Source: Streptomyces sp. NBC_00525 (GTDB taxonomy: Bacteria > Actinomycetota > Actinomycetes > Streptomycetales > Streptomycetaceae). From it: a stretch of 64,000 nucleotides of DNA. Location: assembly GCF_036346595.1 (NCBI RefSeq), contig NZ_CP107834.1, positions 4,030,001-4,094,000 on the forward strand. The letters run 5' to 3'. Position 1 is the stretch's first letter. The number at the start of each line of letters is the position of its first letter. Below, in pieces: positions 1-7,769 of the stretch. The translations under genes were made by a program, and so were the position numbers. The notes under the pieces are model-generated. The model was not told the origin of the DNA and ran no database searches. It was given only the letters and a program-made list of their open reading frames with translations.

Positions 1-2
1 CG

Positions 3-425
3 CTGATCAAGGAGTTCATCGCGGAGCACGAGTCCGTCACCGATACGGCGGGCGCGGCGCTGCGCGCCCTGGACAACGGCGACCAGGCCCGCGTCGCGGA
101 GCTGGTGGCCCGGATGGCACGGGAGCTGGTCGCCCACTGGCGGGGCGAGGAGCGGGGCCTGTTCGCGGTGATGGGCGAGGACCCGGAGTACGCGGACTAC
201 ATCGACGCGCTCGTCGCCGAGCACCGCGAACTCGGCGCGTTCCTCCGCCGGATCGACCTGGACCGCGCCGAGGACGTCGTACGGCTGCGCGAGGCGGTGG
301 CCGAGCTGTACCACCACATCGCGAAGGAGGAGGACGGTCTGTTTCCGGCCTCGCTCACGGCGCTGACGGGCGAGGAGTGGAACCGGTCGATGGCGGCGTG
401 GCGCGAGGCGCATCCGGCTGATTGA
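3..425 (+). CDS. Hemerythrin-like (HHE) domain protein, 5' end outside window
   Basis: The reading frame is open from the left edge, so the start codon lies outside the window. About 140 C-terminal residues are visible. They form the helices of an HHE cation-binding domain, with metal-ligand motifs EHESV, HWRGEERGLF, EHRELGAFL and YHHIAKEEDGLFP. Family members bind a di-iron centre and sense or handle oxygen, nitric oxide or iron; which of these applies here cannot be told. The frame ends in a TGA just before a probable recombination junction. The family call is solid; the physiological role is unknown. Confidence 0.85.
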   Translation: MIKEFIAEHESVTDTAGAALRALDNGDQARVAELVARMARELVAHWRGEERGLFAVMGEDPEYADYIDALVAEHRELGAFLRRIDLDRAEDVVRLREAVAELYHHIAKEEDGLFPASLTALTGEEWNRSMAAWREAHPAD

Positions 426-478
426 CGGCTTGGCGAGAAGCGTTCCCCCATCACGCGTGGCGCGTCAGTCCGAGGGGG

Positions 479-709
479 TTACCGGTGGTCGCTCAGGAAC
501 GTCCGCGCGCGCTCGTCCAGCGCGGCGGCGCACCGCAGGCCCCTGGCGCGGAAGCGGCCGAGGTCGCGGCGCATAGCGGCGACGGCCTTGCGTGTCCGCC
601 TCGACTGCACGCCTTCCATGTGGTCCATCGCCCGGCCCCAGGTGACGCACGCCTGCTCGATGCTGCCTCCGGCGGCCTGCATCTCGGCCTGTGCGACCGA
701 CACCCGCAA
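479..709 (-). pseudogene. C-terminal remnant of an XRE-family transcriptional regulator
   Basis: A 76-residue minus-strand frame reads like the tail of the Streptomyces XRE regulators that carry a TPR-like C-terminal half. Visible pieces are helical repeats with ACVTWGRAMDHMEGVQSRR, then RKAVAAMRRDLGRFRARG and a final RARTFLSDHR. The only start codon at the upstream end is a TTG, and the similarity I recognise stops there, so the helix-turn-helix part is gone. The recognisable segment lies antisense to the first third of the plus-strand frame that follows. I read this as a truncated gene at a recombination junction; recognition is from memory of the family. Confidence 0.55.
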
Positions 710-1478
710 CCCGCACCCGGCCGTCTACCGCGCGCTCCTGGACCAGGTCCGCGCAGGTGCGGCCCTCGCCGTCGCCGACTACCCCCGGCACTGGGACGAG
801 GCCAATCTGACCAATCACGTGGCCCGGCCCCTGATCGCTGCCACGACCGGGCTCGACGTCCCGCAGCCGCTCGCCGGAGACCTCGCGGTCTCCCGCCGGG
901 CGCTCGCCGCAGCCCAGAGGGCAGCAGCAGAACTGCCGCACGAACTCGCGCAATGCGTCCACGGGTATGGGATCGATGCGTTCCTGCTGCTGACCGCCGC
1001 CACGACGGGGCCGGTCGAGTCCGTGCGGCTCAAGGAGTCCAAGATCCATGCCGGGTCCTTCGATCACCTGCCTGCGATTTTCCACCAGGCCGTTCCGGTC
1101 CTGCTTCACCTGACCGCGACATGGCCGCTCCCACCCGCCCCGGCCCGTACGGGCGCGACCGTCTACCGGGCGACCGACCGCACCCTGCCACCCGGCCGCG
1201 TCCAGGCCATGGTCACCGCGCTCACCGACCTCGGCACGGGGCCCTCCGTATACGATGGTGGGCCTTGGCCGTCACGCCTTGCCGATGCCTGGCGGGCCGT
1301 CACCTCCGGTACGGCTGCCATCGAAGCAGCCGACCATCTGTGGCCGCACTACCTGCGCCGCGTCTGCGACTGGCTCACCGCCGCACAGCACGCTTCCCTC
1401 CAGCGCCGGGCCCAGATCCTCACCGCCGCCCACGACCGCCTTCGTACCGACCCCACTTCAGCAGCAGGAGAACCATGA
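588..1478 (+). CDS. Unknown protein, translationally coupled to the CofE-like gene; N-terminus doubtful
   Basis: I do not recognise this family. The frame is open from a TTG at 588, but its first 40 residues lie antisense to the regulator remnant and look unnatural (MRVRLDCTPSMWS). No ATG or GTG occurs in frame between 588 and the GTG at 819. The credible protein begins near residue 40 (NPHPAVYRALLDQVRAG). It is soluble, rich in Ala and His/Trp, with no signal peptide or membrane segment. Its TGA stop overlaps the next start as ATGA, so it is probably co-translated with the ligase homologue and works with it. An original N-terminus has probably been lost. Confidence 0.5.
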   Translation: MRVRLDCTPSMWSIARPQVTHACSMLPPAACISACATDTRNPHPAVYRALLDQVRAGAALAVADYPRHWDEANLTNHVARPLIAATTGLDVPQPLAGDLAVSRRALAAAQRAAAELPHELAQCVHGYGIDAFLLLTAATTGPVESVRLKESKIHAGSFDHLPAIFHQAVPVLLHLTATWPLPPAPARTGATVYRATDRTLPPGRVQAMVTALTDLGTGPSVYDGGPWPSRLADAWRAVTSGTAAIEAADHLWPHYLRRVCDWLTAAQHASLQRRAQILTAAHDRLRTDPTSAAGEP

Positions 1479-2215
1479 GTGCCCCTCCGCCCCCCACTTC
1501 CGGTTTCTCCGCCTTCGCACTGGCGCCCTTCCCTCGAATTCAGCCCGGAGACGACCTTGTCGGCGCGATGACCGAGGTGCTGTCCCGAACCGGCACCCCG
1601 CTGCTGGACGGCGACATCGTGGTGGTTGCCAGCAAGGTCGTCTCGATCTCGGAGAAGCGCTATGTCGCGCTGGCCGACGTCACGCCCTCGCCCGAGGCTG
1701 TGGACCTGTCGGCCCGGACTGGCAAGCCGGCCGCCGTGGTCCAGCTCATCCTGGACCACTCGACCGAGCACTTCCTGGCTACCGAGCGCGGACCGATCAT
1801 CGCCCGCCACACTCTGGGCCATCAGCTGACCTCGGCGGGGATCGACCGGGACGGGGCCGATGGTGTGTGGCTGCTCCCCGTGGACCCCGACGCGTCGGCC
1901 CGTACGCTGCGGAACGGCCTTGTCAGTCACACCGAGGCGGACATCGCGGTCGTCATCGCCGACTCGGACGGACGTGCTGACCGGCGCGGGGCCACGTGCG
2001 TTTCCATCGGTGCTGCCGGGGTCGCGCCCCTACGCCTCAGCGAGCACGGCGGCAAAAAGCAGGAAGAAACCCTTGCCGACATGATTGCCGCCGCAGCTGG
2101 CATCATTCTTGGCCAACGCGGCCGAGGAGCCCCCGTCGTCATCATGAGGGGCATCGGCTACACCGCGTCCGACGAGGGCGTTTCCGCGATGCTTCACCAT
2201 GCCCCGGTGAGGTGA
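1475..2215 (+). CDS. Stand-alone coenzyme F420-0:L-glutamate ligase (CofE/FbiB N-domain) homologue
   Basis: The 246-residue protein has the length of archaeal CofE. It carries the family motifs GDIVVVASKVVSISEKR (about residues 47-63) and an aspartate-rich nucleotide/metal segment, VIADSDGRADRRGATCVSIG, followed by GVAPL. CofE enzymes attach glutamates to F420-0 with GTP. In actinobacteria the housekeeping enzyme is normally FbiB, with a fused nitroreductase-like domain; that second domain is absent here. Together with the coupled unknown gene upstream, this suggests a specialised amide ligase, not the housekeeping enzyme. The start is the ATG inside the ATGA overlap, with AGGAG a few bases upstream. 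Confidence 0.75.
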   Translation: MSAPPPPTSGFSAFALAPFPRIQPGDDLVGAMTEVLSRTGTPLLDGDIVVVASKVVSISEKRYVALADVTPSPEAVDLSARTGKPAAVVQLILDHSTEHFLATERGPIIARHTLGHQLTSAGIDRDGADGVWLLPVDPDASARTLRNGLVSHTEADIAVVIADSDGRADRRGATCVSIGAAGVAPLRLSEHGGKKQEETLADMIAAAAGIILGQRGRGAPVVIMRGIGYTASDEGVSAMLHHAPVR

Positions 2216-2241
2216 TCGGCTGGACCGGGAGCGCTTGTCGC

Positions 2242-2595
2242 TCAGCAGGGCGAGCCGCAGTCCCTCGCTGCCTGCGGTGAGGCCAGGACGTCGAGGCCGT
2301 AGCCGAGTGCGGCGAGTCCTGCGACGGCCGCCGCCAGGCCGAGGGCGGTGCGCCACCGGCCTCGTACGACGGCGAAGACCGCCAGCGCGGCGACGGTCCC
2401 GCCGATGACCAGGACGGGCAGGCCCAGCAGGAGCACGTCGGCGTTCCGCTCGCCCTCGAAGGCGCCGAAGAGCCCCCTGCGCCCGTACGGGAACCACACG
2501 GCGAGCCCCGCGAGAGCGCCGAGCAGTGCCGTGAGGAGCCCTGCGGTGCCGGTGACGGCCTCGCGGCGGGCGGTTGTGGTCGATTCGGTGTCCAT
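2242..2595 (-). CDS. Small integral membrane protein, unknown function
   Basis: A 117-residue protein with a short charged N-terminus (MDTESTTTARREAV) and three hydrophobic segments, at about residues 15-37, 52-78 and 83-103. The tail contains two cysteines (DCGSPC). It resembles small Streptomyces membrane proteins of unknown function. It is convergent with the CofE-like gene, with only 26 bases between the stops. No enzymatic motif is visible. Confidence 0.6.
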   Translation of the reverse strand: MDTESTTTARREAVTGTAGLLTALLGALAGLAVWFPYGRRGLFGAFEGERNADVLLLGLPVLVIGGTVAALAVFAVVRGRWRTALGLAAAVAGLAALGYGLDVLASPQAARDCGSPC

Positions 2596-2637
2596 GCGGG
2601 GAGAGACGTACGGCGGGGCCCGCCCGGTTTCGGCCGG

Positions 2638-3444
2638 TCAGGCCGCCGCGCTGCCCGTCTCCGCGTCGGCCTCGCGACAGTCCCGGCAGTGGCCGGGCTC
2701 CGGCGCCCGGAAGACGCGCTCGCAGCGGTCGCAGTCCTGGAGCGGGACGACCTCGGGGCCGCTTGGTTCCGGGGCTTCGGGCAGTGGGGGCGGCAGAAGC
2801 GCGGTGAGGCGGGTGCGCAGGAACGCCGCCGGGCGCCGGACGAGGGCGGGCAGGTCGCGGGTCAGCGCGTGCCGGACGGCGGCGGGTTGCACGTCGCGGT
2901 CGAACCAGGCGGTGACGGCCGGGGCGAGTTCGCCGATGTCGGCGGCGGTCAGCGTGAGTTGCGCCGCGTGGCGGCGGAGCCCGGCGAGGAGTTGCGCCGC
3001 CGCCCGGTGCCGGGTCTCCACCGGAATGGGCTGCGGGGGCCGCCTGCGCGGGGTGGGGGGTGCCGTGGTTTCGGGCGTGGCCGCCGTCGTGGCGCCGGGC
3101 TGGTTGTAGGAGGTCGTACGGGTGACGACGCGGCCGTCCGGGAGGCGGATGCGGCTGCGGTGCAGATACCCGGCGGTCTCCAGTTCGCGCAGCGCGGCGG
3201 CGATCCTGGCCTCGCTCTCGGGAAAGCGGCCGGTGAGCGACTTGATGCCGACCCTGGCCCCTGCGGGCAGCGACTGGATGTGCGCGGCGAGCCCGATCGC
3301 GACGAGCGAGAGCTTCCGGTGCTGGGTGAGGTGGTTGCCGATCACCGTGAAGCCGGAGACGTGGCGGACGTTGACGTGCCGAACGCCTGCGGCGGGGACG
3401 CCGGACGGGGCGCGAGGGGGCGCGATAACCTGCGGGGTAGCCAT
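2638..3444 (-). CDS. Helix-turn-helix (winged-helix-like) protein
   Basis: The ATG at 3444 (MATPQVIAPP) is the start that fits the conserved Streptomyces family; the frame stays open further upstream. The N-terminal half holds a winged-helix-like segment, HLTQHRKLSLVAIGLAAHIQ, then GIKSLTGRFPESEARIAAAL and ELETAGYLHRSR, resembling replication-initiator-like or GntR-like DNA-binding folds. A Pro-rich linker leads to a helical region and a C-terminal four-cysteine cluster (CDRCERVF, HCRDC) that probably binds zinc. The 268-residue protein is a likely DNA-binding regulator with no known target. No strong Shine-Dalgarno sequence precedes the start. Confidence 0.7.
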   Translation of the reverse strand: MATPQVIAPPRAPSGVPAAGVRHVNVRHVSGFTVIGNHLTQHRKLSLVAIGLAAHIQSLPAGARVGIKSLTGRFPESEARIAAALRELETAGYLHRSRIRLPDGRVVTRTTSYNQPGATTAATPETTAPPTPRRRPPQPIPVETRHRAAAQLLAGLRRHAAQLTLTAADIGELAPAVTAWFDRDVQPAAVRHALTRDLPALVRRPAAFLRTRLTALLPPPLPEAPEPSGPEVVPLQDCDRCERVFRAPEPGHCRDCREADAETGSAAA

Positions 3445-3725
3445 CAGGAAGGTGCTTTCTTCCGTGTTGGTCAGGCCCTCGGTTGAGATTGGCGTCTCGC
3501 CGGGGGCCGTCACGTTCTGTGGTTGTCGCGGCGAGCATATGCCAGTCGCCCGGCCCCGAATCCAGCCCGAACGGCCTAGTTCACCCGCGCGAGTGATGCA
3601 GGTCAGAGCGGGGTGGGGTGGGGTTGGGTGAGGTTCTCTCCCAGGGTTCTTCAAAAGCTTTTACGTCGCGGCCGGCCGGGTCGCGGTGCACCGGGTCGCG
3701 GCCGCCCACGACCCGGTGGAGCACG

Positions 3726-4151
3726 TCACGGTACGAGATCGAGCTCGGCCCACACCGTTTTGCGCGGCACCGGCCCCTCCACCACGCCCCAGCGGTCCGC
3801 CAGCGCCTCGACGATGAGCAGGCCGCGCCCGCCCTCCGCGTACGGACCGGGGGACTCCCGTACGGGCAGCCGGTCGCCCCTCGTGTCGGTCACCTCGACC
3901 CGCAACCGCGACGCGTCACTCACGGTGAGGCTCAGCAGGAAGTCCCGGCCCGACACGCGCCCGTGCCCGGCGGCGTTGGCGGCCAGCTCGGCCACGATGT
4001 GCGCGGCGGTCTCGGTGGGGAACCCCCAGTCGCCCAACTGCGCCGTGGTGAGCAGCCGGGCGAGCCGTGCGCCCCGGCGCGTGGGGGAGAGGCGCACGGC
4101 GAACTGCCGGGCGGTAGCGGAACGTTCGGTTCGGGTGATTTCTCGATTCAC
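3726..4151 (-). CDS. ATP-binding protein, HATPase_c (anti-sigma/RsbW-like)
   Basis: The 141-residue protein has the GHKL-ATPase signature of the short Streptomyces anti-sigma-like kinases: the N-box region IVAELAANAAGHGRV (about residues 50-64), a VEVTDTRGD segment and a GRGLLIVEALADRWGV G-box. Such proteins bind ATP and usually act on anti-sigma antagonists or in partner-switching. It is divergent from the XRE regulator and DUF397 genes, the classic neighbourhood of this family. The divergent intergenic region holds phased TTGTCC repeats. Confidence 0.88.
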   Translation of the reverse strand: MNREITRTERSATARQFAVRLSPTRRGARLARLLTTAQLGDWGFPTETAAHIVAELAANAAGHGRVSGRDFLLSLTVSDASRLRVEVTDTRGDRLPVRESPGPYAEGGRGLLIVEALADRWGVVEGPVPRKTVWAELDLVP

Positions 4152-4212
4152 GCTACTCAGCGTGGCCGTGCGTGCGTACGGTGCACAGTGACTCGGCGCT
4201 TACGTACGGTCA

Positions 4213-4239
4213 TTGTCCCGAGCTTGTCCAGTGTTGTCC
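4213..4239. promoter_or_regulatory. Three phased TTGTCC direct repeats, possible operator
   Basis: TTGTCC occurs at 4213-4218, 4224-4229 and 4234-4239, so spacing is 11 and 10 bases, about one helical turn. It sits in the divergent region between the ATPase gene and the XRE regulator gene. Repeats on one face of the helix suit a cooperatively bound regulator, the XRE protein being the obvious candidate. This is inference from pattern and position. Confidence 0.4.
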
Positions 4240-4312
4240 CCGCTGTACGGGGTGACGTCCGGGGGACGTAGGCGGTTGAGGAAGAACGGCACACGCGGGA
4301 AGCGGGGTACGG

Positions 4313-5170
4313 ATGACTGTGGACGAGGTCGGGGCGGACGAACCGGGCTGGGACGTCGATCCCGACGACGAGTCGGGCGTCGCGGTCGTCGCCGCCGTGG
4401 GCCGCCAACTGAGGGCCTGGCGCGAGGCGGCGGGCCTGACGGCGGCGGAGTTCGGAGCGCGGCTGGGCTACGGCGAGAACCTGATCTACAAGGTGGAGGG
4501 CGGCCGTCGTATCGCCCGCCCGGAGTTCCTGGACCGGGCGGACGAGGTGTGCGACGCGGGCGGCAAGATCGCGGCGATGAAGCAGGATCTGGCGGCGGTG
4601 CGGTATCCGAAGAAGGTTCGGGACCTGGCGAAGCTGGAGGCGAGGGCCGTGGAGCTTTCCGCCTACGGCAACCACAACCTCCATGGCCTGTTGCAGACCA
4701 AGGCCTATGCCGAGGCATTGCTTGCCACGCGTCGGCCTGCATACTCACAGGAGGAGCTCCGGCGTTTGGTGGATGCGCGTATGGCCCGGCAGTCGATCTT
4801 CGAGCGCTCCCCTGCCCCGGAGTTGAGCTTCATCCAGGAAGAGGTGACGCTTCGCCGCCCGATCGGGGGCGCAGCCGTCATGCGGGAACAGCTCGAACGC
4901 CTGCTGGAGGTGGCGGAGTTGCCCAACGTCGAGGTTCAGGTGATGCCGACGTGCCGTGGCGACCATCCTGGAACAGGAGGGCGGATTCAGGTGTTGAAGT
5001 TCGCTGACGGCTCGGCCGTGGGGCGCACGGACAACGAATTCGGTAGTCGGCCGGTGTCCGATCCAAGGCACCTCCGCATCCTTGACCTACGGCATGGCAT
5101 CATCCGGGCTCGGGCTCTCTCGCCGGGGGAGTCGCGGGCCTTCATCGAGCAAGTGCTGGGAGAGACATGA
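4313..5170 (+). CDS. XRE-family regulator with DUF5753 C-terminal domain
   Basis: A 285-residue protein in the usual Streptomyces format. After an acidic leader, an HTH_31-type helix-turn-helix covers about residues 38-90 (LRAWREAAGLTAAEFGARLG, then YGENLIYKVEGGRRI). The DUF5753 domain fills the rest, with LLQTKAYAEALL and a segment PNVEVQVMP. Members usually pair with a short DUF397 protein and control development or secondary metabolism. Its stop overlaps the start of the first DUF397 gene as ATGA, so the two are translationally coupled. The ATG at 4313 was chosen because it follows GGAAGCGGGG and matches family length. Confidence 0.92.
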   Translation: MTVDEVGADEPGWDVDPDDESGVAVVAAVGRQLRAWREAAGLTAAEFGARLGYGENLIYKVEGGRRIARPEFLDRADEVCDAGGKIAAMKQDLAAVRYPKKVRDLAKLEARAVELSAYGNHNLHGLLQTKAYAEALLATRRPAYSQEELRRLVDARMARQSIFERSPAPELSFIQEEVTLRRPIGGAAVMREQLERLLEVAELPNVEVQVMPTCRGDHPGTGGRIQVLKFADGSAVGRTDNEFGSRPVSDPRHLRILDLRHGIIRARALSPGESRAFIEQVLGET

Positions 5171-5376
5171 TCCGCAAGACCGCTGCCGAGGAAGCGCCTC
5201 GGTTGGAGTGGTTCAAGAGCAGTTACAGCGACAGCAGCGACGGCCACGACTGCGTCGAGGTCGCGGCTGCGCCCGGCGCCGTGCACGTCCGTGACTCGAA
5301 GGACCTGTCCGTACCGGCGCTTGCTTTCGGGCAGGGTGCCTGGGCGGGTTTCGTTACGTACGCGGCTGACTGCTGA
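5167..5376 (+). CDS. DUF397 protein, copy 1
   Basis: A 69-residue DUF397 protein with the signature LEWFKSSYSDSSDGHDCVEVA, then VHVRDSKDLSVPALAFG and a C-terminal WAGFVTYA. DUF397 proteins are small partners of neighbouring XRE regulators. The start overlaps the regulator's stop, and its own stop overlaps the start of copy 2 (TGATG), so regulator and both copies form one coupled unit. Confidence 0.9.
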   Translation: MIRKTAAEEAPRLEWFKSSYSDSSDGHDCVEVAAAPGAVHVRDSKDLSVPALAFGQGAWAGFVTYAADC

Positions 5377-5570
5377 TGCTCACCGAAGGCCCTCGGCTGC
5401 GGTGGTTCAAGAGCAGTTACAGCAGCAGCAGCGAGGGGGACTCCTGCGTCGAGGTCGCGGCTGCGCCGGGCACCGTGCATGTCCGTGACTCGAAGGACCT
5501 GTCCGTGCCGGCGCTCGCCTTCGGGCAGGGTGCCTGGGCGGGTTTCGTTACGTACGCGGCCGAGCGCTGA
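5376..5570 (+). CDS. DUF397 protein, copy 2
   Basis: A 64-residue near-duplicate of the preceding protein. From RLRWFKSSYS through VRDSKDLSVPALAFGQGAWAG the two differ at few positions (SSSSEGDSC versus SDSSDGHDC; GTVHV versus GAVHV). The nucleotide match is as strong as the protein match, so this is a fairly recent tandem duplication. Both copies are intact, which suggests dosage or diverging partner choice, not decay. Confidence 0.9.
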   Translation: MLTEGPRLRWFKSSYSSSSEGDSCVEVAAAPGTVHVRDSKDLSVPALAFGQGAWAGFVTYAAER

Positions 5571-5580
5571 GCCGGTAGCT

Positions 5581-5607
5581 AGGGGCCCCGCATCGCGTGG
5601 GGCCCCT
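5581..5607 (+). terminator. Bidirectional hairpin terminator
   Basis: AGGGGCCCC (5581-5589) pairs with GGGGCCCCT (5599-5607) around a nine-base loop. It ends at the first base of the convergent nuclease gene's stop codon, so it can serve both the DUF397 unit and the RNA-repair operon. No long T-tract follows, as is common in Streptomyces. Confidence 0.6.
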
Positions 5608-7769
5608 CAAGCGCGTCCGGGGTTTGGGGGCGGAAGCGGGGTCAGCGATGCCTCCGACAGCCCGCGCAGCACCTCCGTGCCGATCTCCGTCAGGCGGGCC
5701 GGGTCCGGTGGCGTCGCGCCCAGGCCGATCGCGTAGCCCGTGCGGCCGTTCACCGACCGTACGCGGGGCCAGGCGCGGCAGTCCGGGGCGCCCGCGTCCG
5801 CGAGGGCGCTGGTCAGGGTGAGGAGCCGGCCGCGCAGGCGGCCCTCCTCCGTGGGGTGGGCGGCGGCCAGGGCCCAGGCGGCGTGCTCCGTGAGCGGGGG
5901 CGGGGCGCAGAGCGCGTCCGGCTCCTCCGCGTCCAGGAGCTCCCACGCCCGGAACAGCTCCGCCGTGAGGAGGTCCCGGAAGGCCGGGGAGACCTGCGTC
6001 GTGCAGGAGCGGACCGGGGCGGCCGGGGTGTACACGGTGAGCGGGGCCCCGTCCGTCCGGGCGGCACCCGCCGGGCCCAGCGTCACCGGGGCGCGCCAGT
6101 CCCATGCCGCCCACATCGCGAAGAAGTCCCGCAGGCCGCCGCCGCCCTCGCACACCGTGCGGGCCGCGAGCACCGCCCATGCCAGGCCCGGCAGCCCGCC
6201 GCACGGGGCGGAGTCCAGGCCCCTGGCCGACGCCCACTCCTTGACCTCCCGCGCGAGCGCGGTGAACACCTCCCGGTACGGGCCCGTCGCCGCGAGCACC
6301 GCCTCCGCGTCGCTCACCGCGCTGAGCGCGAGCGCCGCCGCCTCGCCCAGCTCCGCGCGCCGCGCCACCGCCTCGGCCGGCGGCACGGCCCCCGTCGCCA
6401 CGGTGGCCAGGTCCACCCGCAGGCCGTCCACGTACCACCGCAGCCCCGGCACCCGCGCGCCCGTCACCTCGCGCAGGCCCCGCGCCTCCGGGAACGCGGC
6501 GGCGAGCCGTTCCCGTACGCCCGAAGGGTCGGGGAGCGCCGCCACCAGGTCCAGGTCCGCGCCGGGGCGCGCGCAGCCCATGCGCCGGGAGCCCACGACG
6601 TGCACGCGCGCCCCCGGAAGGGCCGCCGCCACCCGGTCCGCGACCTCCTCGGCCGCCACGGCGGGCGGGCCCAGCCCCACCCGTACCCCGTAGTGGTCGG
6701 AGATCCACACCCCGCCGGGGCCCGCACGGTCCCCCGTCAGGGTCGCCGTACGCGCCCGCAACCGGTCCGTGCGCAGCAGGACGCGGTCCAGGCGGGAGAC
6801 CCGGCCGGAGAGGGACGAGATGGCGGCGAGGGGGTTGGCGGACGGGTCGAAGGTGGGCGTACGGTCGGCCGGGCCGTGGACCTCCGTCCAGGCGTCCGTC
6901 ATCGCGAGCCGCGACTGCGGGCGGTCGCCGCCGTCGTTGAAGTCGCCCACGAGCACGAGTTCGCCCGACACCGCCGCCAACCCAGTGGCCAGGTCGGCCA
7001 GTTCGGTGTCGCGGCGGGCCGCCCCGTCCGGGGAGTGGTCGCTGCTGAGGTGGGTGACGGCCACCGTGACCGGCCCGTCGCCCATCTCCACGGCGACCGC
7101 CGCGACCGCCTTGTGCGGGCCGAGTACGTGCACCGCCGCCTCGCTCACCGGCAGCCGGCTGAGCAGCAGCAGCCCGTGGTCCGGCACGTCGTGCCCGGCG
7201 GGGTCGGTCGCGAGCGTGTAGTGGGCCCGTACCCAGTCGCAGTTCAGCAGCAGCGTGAGCAGGGCGGGCTCCACCTCCTGGAGCGCGACGACGTCCGCGT
7301 CCGCCGCGCGCAGTGCCTCCAGGAGCAGGGGACGGCGGTGGGCGGTGTCGATGCGGTCGCTGTCGTAGCGGTCCCAGAGGGTGTTCCAGGTGAGGACCGT
7401 CAGCGGGCCGGGCGGGCCGGGCGGGCCGGGTGTCGCGGCCGGCGAAGGCCCCCACGCGCCCGTCGCCGGGGAGTACGCGTGCGGGGTGCGGGCGGTGAAG
7501 TAGGGGGGCGGCAGGCGGCGCGCCTCCCGTATCCGGCCGGCCTCCGTCGCGTCGATGCGGTCCGTGCCGGTGGCCCGGTCCCACACCACCTCGCCGTCCG
7601 CCTCGAAGAACAGCACCCGGTGCCAGGGGACCTCGCCCCCCGGCGTGAACCGGTCCAGCGGCACCCTCTTCGGCTCCCGGCCACGCTGCGCCACGCCCAG
7701 CACGAAGCGCGCCGGGTCGAAGCGGGCGTCCCAGCGGACCCGGTGGTAGATCTCCTCGCTCGTACGCAT
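5607..7769 (-). CDS. RNA-repair fusion: MJ1316 domain, EEP phosphoesterase, nucleotidyltransferase
   Basis: The 720-residue protein has three parts. Residues 1-75 match the MJ1316 RNA cyclic-end recognition domain (old DUF504), with IYHRVRWDARFD and WHRVLFFEADGEVVWDR. Residues about 120-340 are an endonuclease/exonuclease/phosphatase domain with VLTWNTLW, ALQEVEP, THLSSDH, VGDFND and SDHYGV. From about 360 comes a poly(A)-polymerase-like nucleotidyltransferase with GSRRMGC, then ADLDLV and later LRVDLATV, plus a helical tail. Its start overlaps the stop of the RNA ligase-kinase gene (ATGA). The pair looks like a damaged-RNA end-healing and sealing module. Domain calls are from motifs; the substrate is unknown. 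Confidence 0.85.
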   Translation of the reverse strand: MRTSEEIYHRVRWDARFDPARFVLGVAQRGREPKRVPLDRFTPGGEVPWHRVLFFEADGEVVWDRATGTDRIDATEAGRIREARRLPPPYFTARTPHAYSPATGAWGPSPAATPGPPGPPGPLTVLTWNTLWDRYDSDRIDTAHRRPLLLEALRAADADVVALQEVEPALLTLLLNCDWVRAHYTLATDPAGHDVPDHGLLLLSRLPVSEAAVHVLGPHKAVAAVAVEMGDGPVTVAVTHLSSDHSPDGAARRDTELADLATGLAAVSGELVLVGDFNDGGDRPQSRLAMTDAWTEVHGPADRTPTFDPSANPLAAISSLSGRVSRLDRVLLRTDRLRARTATLTGDRAGPGGVWISDHYGVRVGLGPPAVAAEEVADRVAAALPGARVHVVGSRRMGCARPGADLDLVAALPDPSGVRERLAAAFPEARGLREVTGARVPGLRWYVDGLRVDLATVATGAVPPAEAVARRAELGEAAALALSAVSDAEAVLAATGPYREVFTALAREVKEWASARGLDSAPCGGLPGLAWAVLAARTVCEGGGGLRDFFAMWAAWDWRAPVTLGPAGAARTDGAPLTVYTPAAPVRSCTTQVSPAFRDLLTAELFRAWELLDAEEPDALCAPPPLTEHAAWALAAAHPTEEGRLRGRLLTLTSALADAGAPDCRAWPRVRSVNGRTGYAIGLGATPPDPARLTEIGTEVLRGLSEASLTPLPPPNPGRA

